A stretch of 64,000 bases of DNA from Chamaecrista fasciculata (GCA_003254925.1 QANZ01037776.1:39167-103166), one strand, 5' to 3'. Positions 22,022-35,144 are shown, counted from the stretch's first letter. The notes: generated from the letters alone by a model not told the origin. Program-made: numbers and translations.

Positions 22022-22593
22022 TAAAATAACTCTTAACTTGAAGATTTCTTAAAATCAAAATGGCAATATTTATCTTCTAAAAATTTTATCTAGTCTAAAT
22101 CTTCTCTTTGATGTTAAGTTGCAAGAATGATTGGGCCTAAAGCTTTTCTTATTATCAGCCCACACGTATACTTTGTTTTGTGCATCAGAAGAACTTAAAA
22201 TCTTGAATAGATTAAAAAAATATTGTGATCCATTGGTTCGTTCTCCAGTTTATGGTACTATATATCTGTACTGCAACTCTTGAATCGGTATCTTATGCCA
22301 AAAACACTAGAAAAAGTTTTCTTTTTTTGCCATAGAAAAAGTCTATTTCATAGGCTACAAACTCTTTTCTAATTTGATAATAGTCTATCGGTCTATTTTA
22401 TTAGCCCGAAGTGTGATAAGTTTGAAGCCGTTTTGATTCTCAATCACGGCCAGGCTCAATGGGATCCAAATATCCAATGTTACATAGACCAATAAGCACA
22501 TTCACCTTAATTGCAACAATCTTTTTTTTTTTTTGGCCTGATAATTGCAACAATCTTACTTGCTCTAGATTGTTGTGATAAGTTTCTTTTTGT
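22022..22593. other. AT-rich spacer
   Basis: No gene or complete element seen between the two repeat clusters. Confidence 0.4.
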
Positions 22594-23448
22594 GGTCAAA
22601 ACCACTTTTTTGTCCCTAAATTTTACCTAAAATTCTGTTTTGGTCCTTAATATTTTTTATTTCGTTTTGGTCCTACATATTTCCCAATAGTTTCATTTTG
22701 GTCCCTAACTACGCATTATGTTCATATCTCTATCATTTCAAGTTTGGATGAGATGAAATTGAAGTTATATATGGATTGCCCTTGATGACTTCTTTCTTTT
22801 CACGATTGGAAAGGTTGACAAATTAAACGAGGTTAAATTAGATCCTAAAGTGGATTTCTCGTTTCATGAAGTTAGTCAGATCTCTCATTTTAACTCTGAA
22901 TGCCATGAAATCAAAGATATGTGTTACTCTTGATGAGTTAATTTTTTTTCCAGTTAGGATCATTAACAAACGAAATCAAATAATATTATCAAATTTAGTA
23001 TTAGTGTTTTGACCAAACATATATACTTTTAGAGTACTATTTAACTTTGTTTGTCGATGTCCTTACTTGGACAAATTAAAGAAAAAACTCATTATTAAGA
23101 GCAAGTGTAGCTTCAATTTCGTTACATTCAGACTTAAAACGAGAGAAATATGATCAACTTCATGAAACAATAGACCCACTTTTGGACCTGATTTCAGGCT
23201 CAATTTAACATTTTTCGTTGACGGTCCCAATTTGATAAAAAAAAAAACTTATCAAAAGTAACTCGTAACTTCGAGGGAGATATAACCATATTCAATAGTT
23301 AGTGCTCAACCGTTGAACCTATTAAGAAATATTTGGGACCAAAACGAAACTTTTGGAAATCATTAAGGAATAATTCGGAACAAAAAAATATTAGAGACCA
23401 ATATGGAATTTGGAGTAAACATTAGGGATCAAAATGAGATTTTGACCT
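22594..23448. repeat. Long fold-back repeat (GGTCCCTAATGTTTA family)
   Basis: Starts GGTCAAAACCACTTTTTTGT and ends CAAAATGAGATTTTGACC. The interior alternates modules carrying ATATCTCTCATTTTAACT-like text and its complement. It is a sister of 15709-16520 and lies between the two USP genes. Confidence 0.65.
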
Positions 23449-23837
23449 TTCATTTTTTATGTAAGAATTGAGTTTCTTCATCGGTTTGTAAATTAAAATT
23501 GTATAATTTTATACTTTCAGTTTCAATGAAACTAACATTATGGATACATACAAATATATATTGTCTGAGATATCGAGTTGATAACTGTGAGAATATACCA
23601 AATATCTTCTTAATTAAATATGTCAATATCTAAATGTTACAATATTACAGAGAGTTTGACATCCTAAAAAACTGATCTCTCTCTCTCTCTCTCACTCTTA
23701 TCATCAAATCTAAAGCAATCTTCTCAGTTCTCAAACTCTCTATTTATCCTTTATAATAGAAGTTTAATTATCTAACCTCCCCATCATTAACCCAAAATAG
23801 ATAAAAGAGAAAAGCCAAAGCATTGAAGCTTATTAAT

Positions 23838-26017
23838 TTACAAGCTTGGTTTTCTCGAGAAAGGAATTCCGAAATACCTCATAAAGAAACCTAAACCACG
23901 ATAGTAATTATGTTCTCTTGAAGATGTGAACCTGGGAATGCTATTAGTATTACAACCATTGTGAAGTGGTGAATGATTCTCAAACGTCACGTCGTTCCCT
24001 TCGCAAATGATTCTCACCACACAGTTCTCTGGTGCCTTCTTTAGTATCTGATTTACTACGGCCTTTTTCCTGCTCGACCTTCTTCTCATCAATCATTCAC
24101 GTACATGATCACATTATTGGCATTTATATTTCAAATCTTGAAGAATATTGGAGCATATATAATTTATAGCCAAAGTGTAAGTTTAGTCTTTTATTGATCC
24201 TCTAAGTTTTTTTAAAATTTCACTCATGGAGCCCAGCGACGGAATATGGTCATATATATATATCTCATTTCAAGTTTAAATGCGACAATTTTTTCAGCTA
24301 TATATTACTTTTGACGAGTCATTTCTTTGTCCACTTAGGAATGCCAACAAACAAGGTCAAATTGGGCTCCTAAAGTGGACTGCTCGTTTCTCAGTCAAAT
24401 AAGTAAAGTTAGTCAAATTTATCTTAATTTAAGTTTGTTTGCGGTGAGTTGCTCTTAACAAATCTTTTTCCTGATTAGTTGAGACCTTAACAAATAAGAT
24501 CAAATCGATCGAGCCTAACAGTGATTTTCTATAATTTTTCACTATATGGTTCTATTAACCAATTTTGGGCACAATTCAACCTCGTATTTGTTGACGGTCT
24601 CAACTTTATAGAAAAAGGACTCCTCAAGAATAACTCGTAGCTCTAAACTCATCACAATTGAACTTAAAATAATAGAGATATGACCAATTTCGTTCGTTTG
24701 ACTATGAAACGAGCAGCTCACTTCCGGAGCCTAATTTGACCATGTTTAAGGCCGGAAAAAGAAAGAACCCATCAAAAGCAACATGCATGTAACTCGGGAT
24801 TTGTTGCATTCAAACTTGAAATAAGAGAAATATGGTTACATTCACTTGTTAGGACTAAGGAGTGAAATTTTTGGAAAACTTAAAGGATCAAAATAGCAAA
24901 GAAGTAAAAGATAAAAGGCTAGATTACAACTATCCAAAAATAAGAAACCAAAATTACACTTCTGATCGTATTTTAATTTATATGTATGTATATATGTTCA
25001 ATTCTAAATTAAAGGAAGAAGCATAATTTATAAAATTCGTTTCTGAACAATTATTAAAAGAAAAAGTATCTTTTTCATCATGGAAATTAACATCAATTTT
25101 CAATTTTGTTTCCAAAATTTGTTTACAGACAATTTTTTTTTCTTAGAATTTTATATATCGGTCAATTTTATTCTTTGTTCTTATTTCATTCATAAATTAA
25201 CAACACATGACCAATGACATTAATGCAAAATTGTTAAAAAAGAAAAATCAACTCTTTATTCAAATTGAAAATCACGATAAAATTTATTGTTAAATTATTT
25301 GAAATAAATAGATAAAAGATAATATCGCTTAAAATGTGAAACTTTAAAAACGAAATTCAAACTAATTAAACAAACTTTGAAGACAAAATTAAAAATTAAT
25401 ATAAAATTTGAAGAAAAAATGTTGCTTTTGGAAATTGAACTTCATGACTCACTTCATGCATGGCCTTTGAATATTGAGATGTCATATTATTATACCTTAG
25501 ATTTGCTTTGGTTATTCCGATCACCAATTTGGTTATTCCATGCGTCTGGACGTGCTTCAATATGGCTTTCGCAACGTTGTTAGACTCGTCGCACTCAACA
25601 GGAATGGGCTCTACCTTAACCTGATCATGTGTAGATTACCATCGATCATTACAATAATTTAAGTTTATAATCTTAGTAATTACAGCAAGAAAAACATTTT
25701 TTGGGTGGGTGCAGTGTGTGTGTAAGATATAAAGATGTAAAGATATAATTAAGAAGAAAGAAAACAACTAGACAAAACATCTAGATACAATGTTAGTTAA
25801 TAACTTGAGACTAATAAATTTTACATTTTAACTTTCAAGCTTAATTCCACTATATATATTCATATATGCAGTTCCTTAAAGGTAATCATCACTTTTACCT
25901 GTGAAGAAGCACATAGGTCAATGAACTTTCGAAGAAGCAGTTTTTTCTTGTCTTTAATTTGCTCTATGTGGTAATCAACATACATATTATCTACAACAAC
26001 CCTCTCCATGTATCCTA
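23838..26017 (-). CDS. USP domain protein, copy B, exons 2-4 only
   Basis: Tandem paralogue of the gene at 14008-20231. Exon 2 is 25899-26017, exon 3 is 25496-25620 and exon 4 is 23838-24084. Exons 2 and 3 have exactly the same lengths as in copy A (119 and 125 nt) and the same phases. Joined they read GYMERVVVDNMYVDYHIEQI, KKLLLRKFIDLCASSQ, VKVEPIPVECDESNNVAKAI, ITKLVIGITKANLR, then RKKAVVNQILKKAPENCVVR and IICEGNDV. This is a good USP C-terminal half, with no stop inside. No exon corresponding to copy A exon 1 is visible between 26018 and the N run at 26986, nor clearly beyond it. Either exon 1 is in the gap or distant, or the gene lost its start to the LTR insertion at 27.1 kb. Confidence 0.7.
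24165..24965. repeat. Degraded fold-back repeat, USP-B intron 3
   Basis: It starts near GCCAAAGTGTAAGTTTAGTC and ends near CCAAAATTACACTTCTGATC. Inside are several CTCGTTTCTCAGTCAAAT- and GAGATATGACCAATTTCGTT-type modules in both orientations. It is an old, diverged member or mosaic of the two fold-back families. Confidence 0.45.
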
Positions 26018-26128
26018 CTGCCATAAGCCATTTTTACGCATTCAGAATAATATATGAATGATTTTCACATGTATATATATATATATTAATTATCAACAAG
26101 ATTACTGTATAGGGGTTTAAATATAATA

Positions 26129-26461
26129 TGTCAAAGTATAATTTTAGTCCCATATCTTTTGCTCGATCAGTTCTTAATTTGGTCTTGTATCTTTTTTTTA
26201 TTTATTGAATTTGTTGCACTTTTAGTCTATATCTTTGCAAAAGGTCTCAAAGATACGAGACCAATTATGTACTTAACTCAAAGATATGAGACCAATTATG
26301 TACCTGATCCAAAAATATGAGACCAAATCTGCAAAAAAAAAATAGATTGGGACCAAACTGAGACCTAACCAAAATATATGAGACAAAATTTGCAATAAAA
26401 AATATACGGGACCAAATTGAGAACTAAGCAAAATATATGAAACCAAATTTATACTTTGACC
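26129..26461. mobile_element. MULE-type MITE with perfect 9-bp duplication
   Basis: The left end GTCAAAGTATAATTTTAGTC mirrors the right end CCAAATTTATACTTTGACC. The direct repeat AATATAATA is perfect at 26120-26128 and 26462-26470. It is 333 bp, palindromic and non-coding. It lies 111 bases upstream of USP-B exon 2, probably in intron 1. Confidence 0.8.
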
Positions 26462-26470
26462 AATATAATA

Positions 26471-26985
26471 TGATTAGTATGTCATTATCTAGCTGTTAAA
26501 ACAATTTCTTAAAATGACGAGCTCATATATAGTTATAAGGACTTCAAAATCATGATGCGTGGCGATTGGTATAGAAGCTTAATTAATTAATTAGTTCCAA
26601 TGTTCCATTATAAAATATAATACAAGTTAAAATTATTGAATCGGAAAATGACTAATGATCAGTAGTCTGTCGTTTTGCATGTGCAGATAATTGATTCAGA
26701 TGGATCCAAACTTGCAACATCAATAAATTACTAATTAATCTACGTACGTATGGAAATTAAAGAACATCAAATGGAAGATCCATTTGACCATTTCTTGGAA
26801 ATTAAAGAACTGTATTATATTAAGTACAACTGTATTTCTATCACTATATATATATTATATATATAATACTGTGATATGAATACAGTTGTATTAATTTAAA
26901 AAGTAAATTATAATCGACCTGATGATATAACTATTATATGTGTAGGCATTTTCCATATGGCAGGAAGACAAAGAAGGAAGATGTT
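26471..26985. other. AT-rich spacer up to the assembly gap
   Basis: No exon for USP copy B was found here. A short palindrome occurs around 26845-26870. Confidence 0.4.
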
Positions 26986-27095
26986 NNNNNNNNNNNNNNN
27001 NNNNNNNNNNNNNNNNNNNNNNNNNNNNNNNNNNNNNNNNNNNNNNNNNNNNNNNNNNNNNNNNNNNNNNNNNNNNNNNNNNNNNNNNNNNNNNN
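26986..27095. other. Assembly gap (110 N)
   Basis: Run of undetermined bases. The flanking sequence on the right is the 3' portion of an Angela-like LTR, so the gap probably hides more of that LTR. Confidence 0.99.
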
Positions 27096-27429
27096 AATCT
27101 TGATAATCAAGAACACTTCTTGATTACTCAAGAACCATAGATATAGTTCCCGTTTTCACTTAGGAAGAAGTGAAGGAGGCTAGCACCTAGGCATCTGCCA
27201 AACTGCTCGTGTGGATTACTGGTAGAGGAAGGACACACTGTGGACTTCTCAAATTCGCAAATTCGACAAGTCTCCGATCAAAGCTAGGTAAACATCTTTC
27301 CTAAAACTGGTATAAACATAGTTAGTGGATCCTGGAAGGAATCACAGAGTTTATTTTTAATTACGTTTTAGTCCCTGGAAAAATTTTTATTTTCCCCTTC
27401 CGCTGCGCTCCCTCTGTGATTTCCCAACA
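27096..27429 (+). mobile_element. LTR 3' portion, Angela/BARE-like Copia fossil
   Basis: It shares GTGAAGGAGGCTAGCACCTA and the CTTCCGCTGCG ... CCCAACA ending with the LTRs at 54911-56971 and 61547-63816. No primer site follows, so it is a fragment or solo LTR whose 5' part is in the gap. It is older and more diverged than the 54-64 kb copies. Confidence 0.65.
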
Positions 27430-28455
27430 TTCTCAATCCCAAGTATCTTCAGACAATACTCTATGACCATTCAACATTCATAAGTAAGAACAACCACAAC
27501 TTTTTACATATTTCATTCATCATTAAGTATCAAAATTACTACTACCATTCTAAAACACTAAGTACAATTCTATTCAAGACACATTAAAGCCAAGACTCGA
27601 ATTCTATTCATTAAGTACAATTCCAACAAAATTCTACCCGAATCACCCCAATTTCGAACCTAACCCCAATCAAAACACCAAAGAATTTGGTTGAGAAGAA
27701 AGAATAAAGGGTTTGTCAAGATGGAGGGGAAACAAGCATTCTACCTTAACTTAGAGTGAACAGGAAAGCCTCCATTCCTTCCCTTCTTCTTCTTCCTTCC
27801 TTCATGCCTTCTTCCTCTTTTCTTCTTTTCTACTCGACACCCAAGGGATAGGAAAACGTAGGTTGACAAAATCGGCCAGACAACGTCGCAAGTGACCCCT
27901 GCACGGCGAAGGAAGCTCGTCAATGACAGTGGTGGTGGTTTGGGCTCCACCCCCTTCCTCTTCTCCTTCTTGTCCATTCTCTTATTTCTTTCTTTCTTTT
28001 CTTTTCTTCTTTCTCTTTCTCTTCTGCTCGACTTCTCTCTTCCTCTTCACGCTTCTTTTATTTCATTTATAAGAATGGGTCAAATTGCATTTCTCCCCCC
28101 CTTCACCTTAACTTCCTTATTTTTAAATCCTTTATCGTTCCAAATATTTACTTTTAATCCCTTAGAACTTAGTTCCTCTTCCACCATTCAACTCCTCATT
28201 TTATTTACAACACCTACATACCTTTCTTTCCTACTCAAACTTATATTTTCCTTAAGTTACGATAACTTCATCACATTTCAGTTTAGTCCTCGTGGGCACC
28301 ATTGCATAATTTTACCACCTTTCTACAACTACCTTTATATTATTTAGTCCTTTCTTCTAAATTACTCTTAGAGAATACACTTTCCATAGTTATTTGAGAC
28401 TATCCAAACTTTATTATCTTTCAAAGAGGTCCTTATGAAAACATGGGATGTTACA
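27430..28455 (-). mobile_element. Probable Ty3/gypsy-type LTR remnant
   Basis: Read on the minus strand it begins TGTAACATCCCATGTTTTC, a start common to plant Ty3/gypsy LTRs. It continues through CT- and GA-rich sequence to about 27430. No internal domains or primer site accompany it. The purine/pyrimidine skew makes long spurious open frames at 27741-27977 and 27892-28347. A solo or truncated LTR fossil is likely, but the boundary at the low end is not fixed. Confidence 0.4.
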
Positions 28456-29060
28456 AAAATAATGAAATTCAGGATATTCTAGACGATGGTGTCTACAAAA
28501 CTAGGGGTGAATAGCGACAATATCCTCCATATCTCTTCGTCTTCCACACACAGACGCTACCCCAAATTTGGGATACTGAGAATCTGATGAGGGTTTCAAC
28601 GAGACACCGAAACGCTATTTCTCGTCTTTGTGATTTAGAAACCCAAGGGCTTTCTCTATGTTGGTGGCGCAGTTCTGGACGGCATTCTCGCAGTCTCTCG
28701 ACTACGAGCCAAGGTGGAGCTTCGAATGCTTTTTGTCAGTGACTGGCGGCAATGCCACGCCGTCTTCAATATAATAATTGAGGTCGAATTTGGAGTTGAG
28801 AGAGAGAGAGAGAAGTTGTCTTTTTGGTGTGAAATAAACTAAAACTGCTAGTTATTGCTTCTTTCTTACATTTTGGTTCAATTATAGGGAAAAATGTCCT
28901 TAATGCAAAAATTTAAACGTTTAGGATATAAAAATCATTTTTTTCTTTTTTTAACTGAAAGATGGATGGAAAACATTTGAGAGACCAACTGTGCCAAGTT
29001 TTGGAAAACTGAGGGACCAATATAGAATGAAAAATAACTAAGGGACTGATCGAGCCGGTT
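28456..29060. other. Mixed repeat DNA with a GC-rich coding-like patch
   Basis: Around 28510-28790 the DNA is GC-richer and reads like leader or coding DNA of some gene, but no frame persists and I cannot assign it. An AG dinucleotide run lies near 28800-28814. From 28880 a GGGACCAATATAGAAT-type repeat begins. Confidence 0.3.
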
Positions 29061-30520
29061 TATACCATGCTATCTAGAGGTCTTTGGATGTGTTTTATGA
29101 TGTTTTATAACCTATATTAGGTGTTTTAGGCCTATAGATATGATAATTGTTGCATTGAGTTCACAATTGCATTTTGGTCATTTTATCAGTTTTTAGTGTA
29201 ATTCTCTCGGGTTTTAAGTGCTTAATTATATCTTGAGGTTTTACATGTTTATCTTGGTGAAATTGAAGGTTTTGAGGAGCTAAAGACCCAAAGATTAAAG
29301 TTGAAGAAGGTTGGGATCGAAGTGGAATCATTACGGGAGCGAAACGAAGGTTTTGGTCACTTTCTTCCAGCCTCCGCTAGATAGCATAGCCAGTTATAAG
29401 TGGCGAAATTAACTAGCGGATTGGAATTCCAGTAGCTGTCCTCCGTCAGTTGCTTCGCCAGATGAACTGGCGGACCAAACTGGCGGACCCCGTAACTCTG
29501 CACTGAATTCATTTTTGAAAGCCCAACCTGATTTGCCACTTAAATGAACCGATTTCTATGACCTAAGGCCCGAAATTTTAGCCTCTTTTAGTCCTTAATC
29601 AGCCTCCTGGCCCATTCATTCAACACACATCACATTCACTAATTTTCCTCTCTTCTCCTCCATCCCTAACATCCAAACCCTCACTTCATCTCCTCCATCT
29701 CCTTCCTCCATGGCTTCTCTAGTGTTCAAGGAGCTTGAGTTTGAGTTCCCCTTCACCATGAGCAGCTAGATCGTTGGCTTGGAGCAAGGATGTATTGGCT
29801 AGAGCACCGGACTTATCATTTTAGGGAGTTTTCATTACCTTCTCTTACTTTCATTAGAGTTTTGTTGTTTAAGTTGTTAAATGACATTGTTAACCTAATG
29901 TAGTTTGGGTTTTGTTTGGATTCTGAGTTTGAACTATATTGTATCACATTTTGATTCTTAATGACAATTCTTAGTTGTAAGCTCTTGTTGTTGAGTTGAT
30001 TATGTGAATATCTTGGTTAATGATTGTCTAATTGTTAATTGAACTAACTTAGAAATCCAATTTCACCATTGTTGATTGTGGGTTAGTTGATTTAGTTGAT
30101 TAGTTATCTTGTTTAAGGGCTAATTAATTAGGTTAATTGATTCATTTCCATGTGTTTACATGAAAATCATGATTTGGGGTTTGTATGAATCTCCCGTTAT
30201 CCTTTTGGTGTGATGAAAGCCGAAAAGTCCTTGTCTCCAAGTGTTTTTGAATATTTTCTCTCACATTCAGTTTAGTCCCTGTTAGTAGTTTTTTTGTAGT
30301 TTTGGTTCATTTTAGCTAAGCAACCTTTACACACACCTTTTTACCACAATTTTTATAGCATTTCTAGTGTAGTTACAGCCAATTCAATCTAGTTCTTTGC
30401 TTGTGAACCGTTGTGAGCTTTTTCGTTTACGGAGTCCTTGAGAGACACGACCTGGTGGGCATCACTAGCTATATTTTTAAACCGATCTTTTATTTTGTTG
30501 CGCATTGCGACGTGTGCAAT
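29061..30520 (+). mobile_element. Probable Ty3/gypsy (Athila-like) LTR or internal remnant
   Basis: This non-coding stretch has the style of large plant gypsy LTRs. It runs T-rich and ends with GAGACACGACCTGGTGGGCA, then GCGCATTGCGACGTGTGCAA. The latter resembles the 3' part of Athila/Tat LTRs as I remember them. No gag or pol is seen. The family call is weak and the borders are approximate. Confidence 0.3.
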
Positions 30521-31590
30521 CAAAAGTAATTTGGAACATTAAGCATAACTGATCGAGGGACCAAATTAGGACTTTCGCCAATTTTAAAACTTATTATTTT
30601 TCTTATTAAAGAAAACTCTCGTACAGTGTCATCTTCATAAGATGTTTCCATTGCTAATGATGCGTCAGGGCGTTTGATATGCCAAGTTCCAAAAATTTTT
30701 GTTGTAAGTTGAGGAAGAACATCTTTCCTCAAACTATTGAGGAAAAGTTTTTCTAAATATTCTCCTATTATCCTCCTTGACAGACAAGATGTTCTTCATT
30801 AAGGGCTCAATTCAATTCTTTTGATGGCTCACAAAGAACTAAGTTGACCCCACATGCAAGAGACACATAACTCATATGTTATGTTGTTTGGGCTCCTAAA
30901 AAATGAATGAAACTTAAAAGTTCATTTTATCTTTGCTAACAAGTTCACGAATTAAATGACTAAATTAAACCTATTATCATTCTTATATGGGTTAAGTATA
31001 AGTTACAAAAAGGATCCAAATAGTCCATAAAAAAAACACTTAAAACATAACCAAACCATATTGGTTCTCTTAGATAGTAAAAGCACATGAAAATGCAGAA
31101 AGAAATAACCAAAATTTGAAAATAAAAAAAATGGTTAAAAAAAATGGTTCAAATCAATTGCATAAAAAGATTAAATCATTAAAGAAGCAAAGTGATGGCT
31201 ATATTTGAGTTGTGTGCATCTGTTTGTACCGATGACAAGAAAGTGAAAACTTGTTGTCTATGAACTTGGTTCACATTGATTTAGGAGAACGATGGTAAAT
31301 AGAATGTACCGATGAGAAGAATAAAATCGAAAAACCCTAATACTCTCTGTTGTCAAGAAGTAGTTGAGATTAATGTGGAGTTGTGTATTCGTCTGTGTAG
31401 AGAACAAGATTAGGGTTTAGTTTTCTTTCAAGCCGCGATAGAGAACAAGATTTTTAGGGATTTTGAGTCTAAAGTGATCAAATATGCAAGTTTTGGCTAA
31501 GAGGATGACTTTGAGTGATATTGGCGGTAGGGTTTTCCATCTTTGCGATATAAATTTTGAGAAACAATACTAGTGATTTTTTTCAAAAAA
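30521..31590. other. Spacer, no gene identified
   Basis: AT-rich. A short minus-strand frame around 30520-30732 (with KIFGTWHIKRPDASLAMETS) is protein-like but isolated and unassigned. Around 31200-31560 the DNA could be the arm of a CACTA-type element, see 31570-32165. Confidence 0.3.
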
Positions 31591-32165
31591 ATGAGTAAAC
31601 TAACAATTTGGTCCCTGAAAGATTTCCAAACTGACAACTTGATCCCTGAAAGGCTGAAATATACAATTTAGTTCTTGAAAGATTAAAATAGTATACTATT
31701 TAGTCCATAAAAAGGACTAGAGGACTAGTTAGTATATTTTCTTGATCTTTTAGGGACTAAAATTTACACTGTTTTGATCTTTCAGAGACTAAATGTGCAT
31801 TTTAATCTTTCAGGGACTAAGTTATCAGTTCAGTGATCTTTAGAGACCAAATTGTTAGTTTACTAAATAGAAATTGATTGGCATTGCAGCGGTTTCTGTT
31901 TGACCATGGCAATTCCAAATTTCTACTACAATCAACATTAACCATCGTCATTCTATGTATAATTGTGATGGTCAATTTTAACTGTCGTTAAGCCTGGATA
32001 AAATTGCAACAATTTCTATTTAATCATCGCAATTCTACAAAGAATTTCTACGATCAACCTTAACCGTGTAGACTTGCGACGATCAATTGCGACAGTCAAT
32101 TTAATTTAATCGTCGTTAAGCTTGGCTTTGCGACAGTTTTTATAACCGTCACAAAGCAGTGAAGC
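31570..32165. mobile_element. Possible CACTA transposon terminus with subterminal repeats
   Basis: Repeated short phrases TTGCGACGATCA, TTGCGACAGTCA, TTTGCGACAGTTTTTATAAC and complements such as ACCGTCAC occur between 31880 and 32155 in both orientations. This is the look of CACTA subterminal repeats. CACTAGTATTGTTTC on the minus strand at about 31573 could be a terminus. No second end or transposase was found. Confidence 0.3.
31594..31864. repeat. Fold-back repeat (AGTAAACTAACAATTTGGTC family)
   Basis: The left end GAGTAAACTAACAATTTGGT and right end ACCAAATTGTTAGTTTACT are inverted repeats of about 20 bases. The interior continues as CTGAAAGATT/AATCTTTCAG palindromes. Similar copies lie at 38191-38452 and, more diverged, at 19255-19440 and 39230-39720. 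Confidence 0.7.
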
Positions 32166-33472
32166 TAAAATTGATGACCAAAATACATTAAAATATTTGG
32201 CTTGATAAGATTCTCTAAAATTTAAACATTTGCACTCTCGGACAAAGCTACAAAATAGAAGAAAGACAAATATGCAAGAAGGAAGACATGATCAAGTTCA
32301 TAAATTAGGCATAAACTTCCTTATAATTGAAGAACTAATACAAAGTTAAAAGATATTCATAACAATTAAATTAAATTTCCATGTGGCCAATTCTAAAGTG
32401 TATCACTCAGAGGGGATTTGTTTGCCAATTATAATTTGACAAGAATCTGCTATCTCACCAAGTTAAGATTTATATCTCTCAAGTTACTAATTAGAATAAA
32501 TCTCTTACCATAAGCTAATAATTAGTGTGCTTTGTTTATCATAGTTCTATCTTGAGGCTCTGGCCTTTGTGAGAAAATCGATTTAGGTTGTGTCACTATA
32601 ATACATTATCTAACATTATTTGATGCACCGTACCGTGCCACCAGTGAGATCAAGATGTATTTTTGAAACCTTTTGGTTATGAATTGAAAAATAAATAAAT
32701 ATTGGTTAAGCTAAATATGGAGTTGAAAAAGAAAAGAATAATCATAAGCGAAAAATTATAATAATCTATTACGTGATTCTTAATTTAATTATTTTTAATT
32801 TTAAAACAAAAAGTATTCTAGCCCATAGCCTTAAGTCTGATTAGAAAGATGATTGGTATATTACAACAATAAAGAATCAAATTTAAGATCTCCAGCTAGT
32901 AACTAATATCTTAAATTTTTTTATTGCTAACAAAAAGTAAAATTAGATATGAATAAATGATATGTGACATTAGTTAATAAAGCACTATCATATCATTCAT
33001 CTTTTTTCCCCATGGCCTATAGTAAGAGTTTACCCAACCCATATTCCCTATCGAATTTCATTTTTTCCTTCTAAAAGTGTTTTGTTTCAGATTAGATTAT
33101 TGATTTAATTTATAAAAGATAAGCAATTTATAATTTAATTTTATGAAACGATCTTTATAATTTAGTTATGTTTTAATATTTGGCTAATAGCTTTTGTCAT
33201 TTCTATAATATTATATTGAAAAAGTAAACCAACAAATTCACTGAAAGAAAATAGAAGAACGAAGATAATTTAAAAATGATAAAAAAGAAAAATTAAAGGT
33301 CATTCTTTAGAAGGTGGAAAGTTACTTAATTTTAAGAGCCAATGCAATATTTTTTGTTATATTTTAAGCATGCAAACTACGGACAATAAGTTGACCTGAA
33401 CATTTGTCACCAACACAAAAAGTGGCCAAAATATTTTTAAAAAATATATAATTCTTTTAAAGGGTTAAAACC
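32166..33472. other. AT-rich spacer
   Basis: No gene, RNA or complete element recognised. Confidence 0.4.
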
Positions 33473-34315
33473 TCTTTTTCATTCCTAATGTTTATTCTAA
33501 ATTCTGTTTTAGTCTCTAATATTTTTATGTTCAGTTTTGGTCTTTAATGTTTTTCAAAAGTTATATTCTAATTCGTAATTACTAAATATGGTCATATCTC
33601 TCTTATTTTCAAGTATGAATGCAACAAAATCAAATATACAAGTTACGCTTGATTAGTTATTTATCAGTTCAGTTGAAGCTGTCCATAAACGAAATCAAAT
33701 TATGTTTTAAATTTCACTCAAACGTTGGTCGCTCCTTTCATGAGGTTAATTATATCTCTTTTAATGTGTAAATGCGATGAAATCATATATATGAGTTACT
33801 TTTTAGGAGTTCTTTCTCTGTCCAATTAGAGTCGTTGACAAACAAAGTGAAATAGTACTTTGAAAGTTAGTATTGGTGTTTTGACCAAACCACTTTCGAA
33901 GTACTATTTGACCTTATTTACTGATGGTTTCAAGGAGTAGAGAAAGAACTCGTCATAGAGTGACCTATAGTTTCGATTTGATCGCTTTTGTATTTAAAAT
34001 GAGAAATATATGACCAATTTTATAAAATGATCGACCCACTTTCAGGCTCGATTTGACCTCATTTTTCAAAGATTCCTACTAGCTAAAGAAAGAACTCGTT
34101 AAAACTAACCCGTACTTCAATTTTGTCACATTCAAACTGAAAATAAGAGATATATAACTACAATCAGTAGTTAGGAACCAATTGTGGAAATTATTAAAAA
34201 CCAAAACAAAACAAAACTTCTGGAAAATGTTAAGGACCAAAATAGAATAGAGAAAATATTAGGGACCAAAACACAATTCAAGGTAAATATTAAGGATCGA
34301 AATAAGATTTTGACC
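33473..34315. repeat. Long fold-back repeat (GGTCCCTAATGTTTA family)
   Basis: Begins GGTTAAAACCTCTTTTTCAT and ends AAATAAGATTTTGACC. Alternating modules have GGTCATATCTCTCTTATTTT-like text and complement. Same structure and length class as 15709-16520 and 22594-23448. Confidence 0.65.
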
Positions 34316-34467
34316 TTTTTTAAATTAAAACCATTGCTAGCTGGACAGATTCGTCGCTAAGCAACTATTTAATTTATTCGTTTGTTTGCTTGCCCTAAAC
34401 AAAGTGAGACAAGCACAATTTTCCATCAATCATGTTCACACCTAAATCATACCTTTTATTTTTCCAA

Positions 34468-34890
34468 GGCCTAAATGCATTTTTGGTCCCATATTCTTAC
34501 TCAGGTCTCAATTTGGTCTCATAACTTTTTTTGTTGCACTTTTGGTCCCATATCTTTTATTCAAGTTGCATATTTGGTCCTATGTTGCACTTTTGGTCAC
34601 ATATTTTCGACCAGGTTACAAAATTAGGTCCCATATCTTTTGATTAGGTTGCAGAATTGGTCTCATATATTTAAATCAAGTGTAGAATTAGTCTTATATC
34701 TTCGGATCATATGAGATTGACGGTGAAACCTTTTGCAAAGATATGAAGCCAAATTTGCAACCTGACCAAATGATATGGTACCAAAGGTGATACACAACCA
34801 AATCTGCGACCTGAATAAAAGATATGAGATCAAAATTATAACAAAAAAAATTATGCGATCAAATTGAGACCTGAGCAAAAGTTTTGAACC
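34468..34890. repeat. MULE-type fold-back repeat
   Basis: The left end GGCCTAAATGCATTTTTGGT and the repeated CCCATATCTTTT phrases mark the GGTCCCATATCTTTT family. The right arm (GAGCAAAAGTTTTGAACC) is degraded. No duplication found. Confidence 0.55.
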
Positions 34891-35144
34891 AAACTAATGA
34901 ATATTTTAGAGTGGGGACCACCAAACTATACTACAAGTTTTGAAACAAGATTGGGCATATCTAATAGAATCTAGCTCACGAGGTCATCACGATGATTAAA
35001 ATTGATTAACCTCTTAAATCTTAATCGTACTGTGACAGCAAAAACTGCTGAAGCTACTATTATTGTAAGGTTTGGATTGTCTGTAAAGTTATCATTTACA
35101 GTTCTTTTATGTAATTTCTTTAAAAAATGACAATATACAAACTA

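Noticed and set aside
27741-28347. Open frames of 78 and 151 codons on opposite strands
   Set aside because: They come from a strand-skewed CT/GA-rich stretch inside an LTR-like remnant and show no domain.
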